In this document: piece by piece, positions 57,329 to 64,000 of the stretch
How the letters are laid out: each line of letters starts with the position of its first letter
How positions within the stretch are numbered: position 1 is the first letter of the stretch
NCBI RefSeq assembly: GCF_029867415.1
Contig: NC_081184.1
Location: 71,546,116 to 71,610,115 of the forward strand
Direction of reading: 5' to 3'
Source of the DNA: Vicia villosa
Lineage: Eukaryota; Streptophyta; Magnoliopsida; Fabales; Fabaceae
Length of the DNA stretch: 64,000 bases
The notes under the pieces: generated by a model
Seen by the model: only the letters and a program-made list of their open reading frames with translations
Told to the model about the DNA's origin: nothing
Databases searched by the model: none
Made by a program: the position numbers and the translations under genes

Positions 57329-59755
57329 CTATAATAAGATTTGGTAGCAGATACCCACCATACCCTTTTCTGTCATATTGTCTTTAGATGTTGTTGCAAC
57401 ATTCTCTGTGACATTTCTTTCAGACAATCCTTCAGGATCATTGCTCACATTTGACTTTTCCAGTTTTCTTTCCCGATCTGTAATGTCCATCATAAGGCTT
57501 ACTCTTTCCTCCAAAAGAAATCTATTGATACTTCTGTATTCCCTTACTTTTGCACACAGTTTCTCATTCATTACATATGTCTCAGAGAAGCCAGTAGAAA
57601 TTTCAATTTGGGTGAGTTCTCCAAGATAGGATTCTTCATCAGATTCATCAGACTCATCAGATTCATCAGATTTGTGTCGATGAGTTTCTAATTCGTCTTT
57701 GATCATGGAGTAGTCAGAGGGGTGGACAGGTGTGTCAGGCTTCCATAGATAACAATTATCCTTAGATCTAAATCCCTTCATGACTTCCTCATTTGCTTCA
57801 TTAGTGATGATGCACTCATTTTTGGTGAACCTAGCATTAAATCCTTCATCACACAACTGACTGATGCTTATAAGATTTGCAGCCAGTCCTTGCACAAGTA
57901 GAACATTGTTTAGATTCGGAATACCCACCATTTATGTCTTTCCAACACCTTTGACTTCTCTTATTTCTCCATCACCCAGGTTTACATAGTTGTTTCCTTC
58001 TAGTTTGAGATCTACTAGAGAGCTCTCCCTCCCAGTCATATGATTTGAACAACCACTGTCAAGGTACCAATCTTCTTTTGTTGGCCTCCTTAGAGAAGTG
58101 TGTGCTACCAGAGCAACATTCTTATCTGCCCATCGTTGCTTTTTGTAGTTAGAATCATGGTCAAATTTGACTTGTTGAGTTCGGTCTGGAAATCCAAATA
58201 GTTTGAAACAAAATGGCTTTATGTGACCAAATCTTCCACAGTGATGACACCTCCATTTCTGGAACCTTTTGTTTGAGAGCCTCCCTCTTCTGTTTCCTTG
58301 AAGTTGTGACATTTGGATTGACATCTGGTTAGTCACACATGTTTTGGATTCTATCCTCCTGAGTTCAGAGATTAATTCCTCTTTAGTCACAAATCCCACT
58401 CCAGACATGTCTCCTGATCTTTGTCCAGATTCCAGAATTTCTTCTAGAGTATCAGATCCATTATTCAGCATTTTGAATGACTTGGTCATTTGATCAAGTT
58501 TGTGGTTTAACATGCTTGCTTCACTACTGAGGGAGTCTATTGTTACAAGATGTTTAATCTTTTCAGATTCTAGATCTCTTATGATCACCTCTTCCTTCTC
58601 CACTTGTTTGCAGATTTCAGCATTCTCCCTACACAACTTCTTGTACGAGGCAGCTAGTTCATCAAAGGTTAGCTCGTCATCACTGGAATCATCATCATAT
58701 TCATAGATTCTTGTTGAAACTGTGACATGCTTTGTAGTTTCCTTTTCTGAATCTGAGTCTTCGTCAGACCAAGTAACAGTCAGTCCTTTCTTTTGCTCCT
58801 TCTGGTAGGTAGGACATTCAGCTCTAATGTGTCCGAATACTTCACATCCATGACATTGGACCCCTTTCCCTAGTTAGGGCTTCTCCTCAGCTTTGAATCT
58901 TTTGCTCGAGTCATATGTCTGACTGATGTCATAGGAAGTGTTCTTGACATTGGGTCTGGACTTCTGATCAACCCTTTTAATAAGTCTGTTGAATTGTTTT
59001 CCAAGCATGGCTATGGCGTCTGATAAATTCTCATCACTTATACCATTGCTTTCTTTTGAATCATCACCTGTGTTGGTGACAAACACAATGCTTTTGTTCT
59101 TCTTTTCAACAGGCTCACAGATGCTTGACTCAAAGGTTTGGAGAGAACCAAGAAGTTCGTCCAGCTTCATGTTGTTGATGTCTTGAGCCTCCTCTATGAC
59201 AGTGACCTTCATATCAAATCGCTTAGGCAGTGATCTGAGGATCTTCCTTACCAGTTTTTCTTCAGTCATTTTCTCACCTAAGGCTGTAGAGTTGTTTGAA
59301 ATCTCTCGGACATTCATGTAAAACTCATAAATGGTTTCATCCTCTTTCATCATGAGATTTTCAAACTTAGTGGTAAATATTTGAAGTCTCGACATCTTTA
59401 CCTTAGACGTACCTTCATGTGCTGTTTTGAGAATATCCCAAGCTTCTTTAGCCAGCTCACAGTGTTGTACAAGTCTGAAGATGTTTTTATCAATACCATT
59501 GAATAGAGCACTTAGGGCCTTGGAGTTTCTCAATGCTAACTCTTCTTCAGATTTGCTCCATTGAGTTTCAGGAATTAGAATAGTGGTTCCATCTTCCAGA
59601 AGTTTCTCAGGATGTTTCCATCCACTTTCAACAGCTCTCCAGGCCTTGATGTCCATTGACTTAATGACTGGTACCATGCGAGGTTTCCAGTAGTCATAGT
59701 TAGAGCCATCCAGGATAGGTGGTCTGTTTCCAAACACTAACAGTTCCTTCTCCAT
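57329..59755 (-). pseudogene. Element E gag-protease with an acidic C-terminal extension
   Basis: One frame of 809 codons from ATG at 59755 (MEKELLVFGNRPPILDGSN), with stops only at 58876-58874 (TAA) and 57934-57932 (TAA) before its end at 57329. The copia gag domain covers about residues 20-220 (KEAWDILKTAHEGTSKVKM). Two zinc knuckles follow (CHGCEVFGHIRAEC near 58812-58853; CHHCGRFGHIKPFC near 58210-58251). The protease motif WYLDSGCSNHMT lies near 58040-58075 with the Asp intact, then VLLVQGLAANLISISQL. After KDNCYLW the frame enters a Ser-Asp-Glu repeat (SDESDESDESDEE) and an unrelated charged segment instead of integrase. Confidence 0.85.
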
Positions 59756-59812
59756 AGTACCAGAATTTAGTTATCCCTAGATCTCACCCAGATGTAAACA
59801 GGCAGGGTGTCT

Positions 59813-59824
59813 ACTCTGATGCCA
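59813..59824 (-). promoter_or_regulatory. Primer binding site of E (tRNA-Met-like)
   Basis: TGGCATCAGAGT on the minus strand, two bases inside the 5' LTR. It is two bases off the canonical TGGTATCAGAGC. Confidence 0.85.
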
Positions 59825-59826
59825 AT

Positions 59827-60714
59827 TGAAAATTCTAGTAACACACGCTCGATGTTAAACTGGATGTTATGACATCCACAATTACGCTGCATAGACAATA
59901 ATAACAAACAACATAAAACAGTAAAGAACACACAGAATTATTTACCCAGTTTGGTTCAAACAACCTACTCTGGGGGCTACTATGCCAGGGATGAAGTCCA
60001 CTATTAACAGTATCAATTCAGAGCTAAACTCCCAGTTTACAACTCCTCACTTAATCACTACCCAACGACCCTTCTACCTGGGTTCTACCTAGATATGGAA
60101 TATCTCCATTCCACTCCCCCTCAATCATAGCAGTGATAACACATACACAATAAACAATTACAGATAGAAGACACACTTCAAAAATACACCTTGATCTGCT
60201 TAAAAGCTTCAATCAAGAGACACACACTCGTGCTTAAAAGCTTAGAGTGACACAACAAAAACATAAACTAACTCCAATGCAATCATCAAAGATAATAGCA
60301 TGGATCACAAGAGACAGTTACAGAACAGCCGTTCTTCACAAAATACAATCTTCTGTCTGCGTTCCAAATTAGGATTGCAGGTCTTTTTATAAGCAGTCTT
60401 GGGCCTTGGGCTTTTTTAGAAACACATTAGGATCTTCTGTCTGTTACACAATGTGCTATCAATAGGATCTTCTGGACGAAATATGCATTACTCAATAAAA
60501 AGTTTCCTAAACTGATAAAAAGGATAAATCAGGAAACACAATTAATAAATAATAACTGCTCCTGCTGTCACACATGGATGTCATGACATCAATCATGACA
60601 TTCCTTACAAAACCTGTATTAGCTCCACACATATATATATATATACAACCTGCATAAACACAACCAACCATGTATGGTTTACCAATAATGCAGCCAACAT
60701 GCAAAACACCTTCA
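59827..60714 (-). repeat. 5' LTR of element E
   Basis: 888 bp; on the minus strand it begins TGAAGGTGTTTTGC at 60714 and ends GAATTTTCA at 59827. It matches the split 3' LTR with about 5% mismatch plus indels (the 3' copy has extra sequence around 54442-54475). Confidence 0.93.
60383..60391 (-). promoter_or_regulatory. TATA box of element E
   Basis: TATAAAAAG on the minus strand, about 330 bp from the LTR start, conserved at 54397-54405. Confidence 0.55.
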
Positions 60715-60719
60715 CATAT

Positions 60720-61425
60720 GATTAACACTATTAGAGTACTGGTCATTTCTTAGGGAAGGAAACTTCAGTGGAATTATCACAATAAATTTTCAGCGTCTTA
60801 GAAACATTGTCGACAAGTCCAAGTCTTGAAATAAAGTTTTGTAACCAATTACCTAAACTGTGGCCTTAAAGCAAGTCATAAATTCAGCCTCCATATTTTG
60901 TTTAAGATTTTCCATGATATTGATCCTCCTAGCAAAAAATACACATAATTAAATGTTTACTTTCTTGTACCTATACAGCTAATAAAATTTGAATATGAAC
61001 ATCCAATCACTTAAAGATAATCAGATCTCATATAATTAAGCATGTGATCAATCGTCTCTTGCAAATACCTTAATATCTTATTTCTATTCATGTTCCAATT
61101 CATTCTTTAGACATTATATAAGACTAAAATTGTCTCCTTTATATATTGGAATGAGAGAAGCTGAACATTATCCATTCTAAACATCTTTAAAACTTTATCG
61201 ATATATGTTTTTAAGACAAGCCTAACAATCTATAATAACTACTAGTGTTTTTCCAACAGAAAATTAATGGTTGCTTTTTCAGCCGCGAAATTCTATAGTG
61301 ACCAATTTTTACGCTTTTTTGATCACTAAACGCTAACTTTTTTTTGTAGTGATCTCATTTAACAAACCTAGTTCATTATATTGTTGCAATAAAAATATGA
61401 TCAACGTATAAAACTAAAACAATAA
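60720..61425 (-). pseudogene. Copia relic D: reverse transcriptase and RNase H fragments
   Basis: Heavily mutated copia pol on the minus strand. At 61425-61352 it reads VLVLYVDH (RT active-site region, last Asp changed). After the MITE come TYIDKVLKMF (about 61215), KILRYLQETIDHML (about 61075), VIGCSYSNF (about 61005) and MEAEFMTCFKATV (about 60890). It ends with an RNase H segment like KFIVIIP (about 60780). The frame changes often. It continues at 32561 on the far side of E. Confidence 0.78.
61236..61351. mobile_element. Small CACTA-like MITE in relic D
   Basis: About 116 bp replacing part of the RT of D. The right end TTTTTTTTGTAGTG is, on the minus strand, CACTACAAAAAAAA, a typical CACTA terminus. 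The left end (ACTACTAGTGTTTTTCC) is a degenerate counterpart. The inner part has an inverted pair TAGTGACC/GATCACTA. The left boundary and TSD are not clean. Confidence 0.5.
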
Positions 61426-64000
61426 TGTAGCGGGGAAAATCTGAGATCGAAGCCCTAAATTGACTCGACTCAATATTTCAGTGAAAGTCGCCACCGCGCT
61501 TTATTGTTTCCAAAGGAAATGGGAAAAGAACGAAAAAACCCAAAGTTTGTTTTTAAAACAAAAAGAGATCTTAGGAACGGGTGTTGATTATACAAGGGGA
61601 AGGTTTTAAGCACCCCTCATATCTGTGGTACTCCACAGGAACCTTTTTGAAAATCTGTGTTTATAAAAAGATGTTGTGTGCGGAAAGAAAAGGGTTTGTT
61701 TGATTTTTAAAATAAGCTCGGCAAGACTATGTCTTGTGCCTACATACCTCCTCGGTGCAATGGAGAAGTCAGAGCTAATGTAGTTCCGCTTTTAAAAGCG
61801 TTTGAAAAACATTTAAAAGGAATAAACACGTTTACCATCGTCGGGGCGAATACTCAGCCATTGATCTTAAACATGAGATCGAACGAATTCTTTGCGTCAC
61901 TAATGAGAGAAGGGCGCCAACTCGGATAAAAATCGACAAGTATGCCACTAGCTCTCTCACGTGGAAAAGATTTCGTCGTGTCAATCAATATTAAAATCGT
62001 GGGGCATCGCAACTAATGACAATGATTAATTGTGCTTACTTTTTGAAAGAAAATGCCAACAGAGGCTAAATATAGTTTTTAAAGAAGATTTTAAAAAGGA
62101 TTTCAAACATAAGAAGTTTTTTAGAAAAAGAGAGGAGACTTTGAAAATTTAAGAAGTGGGAGGAGATGAAGAGGCTATCCTAGTGCGAGAAAATAAAAGT
62201 TTAGGGAAAAACGATCTGACCAAAATAAGAAGTCGACACTTGACACATTGAGTCAAGGAAGAATTCCCATCCTTTGGACTACCCACACAAAACCAAAATT
62301 ACCACTTAGGGACCAAAATGAACTTGCAAATCTTCGAAGAATCACATAAGTTTCTGACAGAAATCGGACAGAGTAACGGTTGCAAATGGGCGAAATCCTT
62401 ATCTTAGTGCTTTGGAATTAACCTTCAAAGACTTTTCGAGGAGATACCTACACACATCACAACAGCAATCCAACCAGACAAAATAACAAGCAAGATAATA
62501 GTCAAATAATGATACACAGTCCATTGGTCCTTAAGTGTTTTTTAGGTTTCATCTTGTTTATTAATGTTTTAGCATAAGAGTAAAGTATAGTCCAAGTGGA
62601 CAAAAGAAAAATAGCGGAGAATAAATATGACGTCCAAATGGACAAAATAAAAATAGCAGAAAGTAAATATGATGATATGATGAGTATAAGAGCGGTAAAT
62701 ATAAAGGACAATATAATAAAAATGCGGAAATTAAAATTAGTCGTTAGTTGTTAAAGATAACCATCTTGAAACTTGTCAAGTATGTTATCAAAGTTAGTAA
62801 ATAAAGATTAATAATGGAGGAAGGATGAATTCGGATTTGAATCAACCACATACAACTTCCTTTTCATTTTTAATCTTTTATCGATTCGGGACAAAGAAAA
62901 AAGAAGGATAGATGAAGAAGAAAGAACAAAAATAAAATAAGAAACTAATATATAAAAAGAAAACACAAGGTAAAAAACAAAAAAAAAAAAATAATAAGAC
63001 ATATAATGATAATGGAGGAAGGATGAATTCGGACTCAAGTCAACCACATACGACTTCCTCTCATTTTGCTCTTTGATCGATTCGGGACAAAGAAAGAAAA
63101 AGAAAGATAGATGAAGAAAAAGAGCAAAAATAACATAATAAGCTAATAATAAAAACAAGGTACAAAATAGTAAGACATATTTTTTGTGAATTTTTTTTCA
63201 TAATTTTTAGACTAAAAACAGAATTAATATAAAATTTCTAAAGTTAGAAACTAATTAAAATGAAAATAGCAATATAAAATAAAGCAGAATAAATTCCAGC
63301 CATCTGATCTAGTCAACTTCAACACAGCATTGACATCGGAAGGTCCAGATCAAAGTACATAATTAGTACAGTAGGCAAAATATAGAGAATCAACAAATTG
63401 TATCATCTTCTCAGGTGTGGACATGTGGCTCCGATGGCCACTTGTCACTCATCCAACAAACCGGCGCGCATCACAAGGAGAGGAAGAAAAGAAATTCAAA
63501 TTTTAGAACAACTTTTTCTTCTTACACAGTAAAACGTATCATCATTTTTCAAAGAAGAAGAAAAGTCAATAAAAGCTATACTTAAAGGTGCATTAAAGCC
63601 ATGTGTGTGTCAGGTTTTGAAAACAAAAGAAAAAGATTCTCTCTTACTATTATATTAATTTTCGGTACACACCAAAAGTAAAAGATAGAGGGAGCCATTA
63701 ATTGAAACCAAGAGAGGAAATAAAATCACATTATTTATTTTAAAAGAAGAAACAAAGAGAACTCTCTCCTCTCTTCTTATCTTTAACGGAAAAAAAACAA
63801 ATAGTAGAAAAACTCAAAACACAATCAAACTGTCAGTAGCATATGAAGAACAAAAAGGGTGGAGAAGATGAACACACGGCGGAATAGATGGAGGCTCACG
63901 GCGGCTCAGCCGAAGCTTCCCGGCGGCCGGAGACCATTTTTCCAGAATCGGAAATTTTTCACATCATCTCGCTCGGTTTCGTCCCGCGGTTACAAATCCG
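61426..64000 (-). mobile_element. Element G: LTR terminus of another TAT/Ogre-type element, running off the window
   Basis: Begins TGTAGCGGGGAAAATC at 61426 in the RT of relic D. The start parallels F's LTR (TGTCGCGGGGAAAAATC), and the following GGTGTTGATTATACAAGGGGAAGG-like block parallels F's GGTTGGTTATACGAAGGGAAGG block. If this end is the LTR 3' end as in F, G lies on the minus strand and the first 2.6 kb are its 3' LTR. The five bases AATAA (61421-61425) are the candidate TSD; the other end is outside. No coding region is seen. The last ~120 bases are GC-rich (CGGCGG repeats). Confidence 0.65.
62811..63185. repeat. ~197-bp tandem duplication in G
   Basis: AATGGAGGAAGGATGAATTC starts at about 62814 and again at 63011. 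Both copies continue with CAACCACATAC, ATCGATTCGGGACAAAGAAA and AAGACATAT. A shorter ~52-bp duplication (GTCCAA(G/A)TGGACAAAA) precedes it at about 62590-62680. Confidence 0.88.

Larger units (their letters stand above)
32567..60714 (-). mobile_element. Element E: SIRE-like copia element lacking integrase and RT, interrupted by F
   Basis: Flanked by CATAT at 32562-32566 and 60715-60719, splitting the RNase H of relic D. LTRs are 59827-60714 and (split by F) 32567-32828 plus 54103-54748. A tRNA-Met-like primer site and a polypurine tract are present. Gag-protease (59755-57329) is followed directly by an extra ORF (57115-55199). Integrase, RT and RNase H are absent without trace. It is therefore a deletion derivative that depended on another element for pol. 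Confidence 0.9.

Overview
The window is nuclear DNA of a large-genome plant, most likely a legume of the pea/vetch/lentil group. It is AT-rich and has no recognisable host gene. Its coding content is LTR-retrotransposon gag/pol, including a Ty3/gypsy element of the Ogre (TAT) type with a tRNA-Arg primer site, an extra ORF1 upstream of gag and an intron between protease and reverse transcriptase. The species is inferred from repeat families, not from a marker gene.

Nearly every base belongs to a stack of nested transposons whose order is fixed by 5-bp target-site duplications (TSDs). I use letters. A (1091-32270, minus strand, TSD GTCAA) is a Ty1/copia element of SIRE/Maximus type with degraded gag and pol. 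B (6637-29090, plus, TSD AATAG), a pol-less copia-type element, is inserted in A's integrase. C (6647-22435, plus, TSD GAACA), a non-coding Ogre-lineage element with 4.4-kb LTRs, is inserted 10 bp inside B's 5' LTR. S (12284-13834, TSD CGCGT), probably a solo LTR, is inserted in C. To the right, D is a very old copia relic (pieces at 61425-60720 and 32561-32390, minus). D was split by E (32567-60714, minus, TSD CATAT), a SIRE-like element that kept gag-protease and an extra ORF but lost integrase/RT. E's 3' LTR received F (32829-54097, minus, TSD TCTAC), a nearly complete Ogre. A small CACTA-like MITE sits in D. G (61426 to the window end) is the terminus of another TAT-type LTR, also inserted in D. 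A foldback/Mutator-like element with terminal inverted repeats of about 230 bp occupies 1-1064.

F is the best preserved: ORF1, gag, protease, RT, RNase H, archaeal-type RNase H and integrase all read in register along the minus strand. They are interrupted by only four in-frame stops, the intron, and a substitution at the second integrase catalytic aspartate. By eye its LTRs differ by about 1%, against about 5% for E, which agrees with the nesting order.

C carries no gag or pol. Its interior is a patchwork of minisatellites. It shares F's LTR start, a near-identical tRNA-Arg primer site and a tRNA-like segment inside the LTR in the sense orientation, so it looks like a non-autonomous partner of an Ogre. 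The tRNA-like segments in both Ogre-lineage LTRs, the extra ORFs kept by pol-less B and E, and the minisatellites in C are the points most worth following up.
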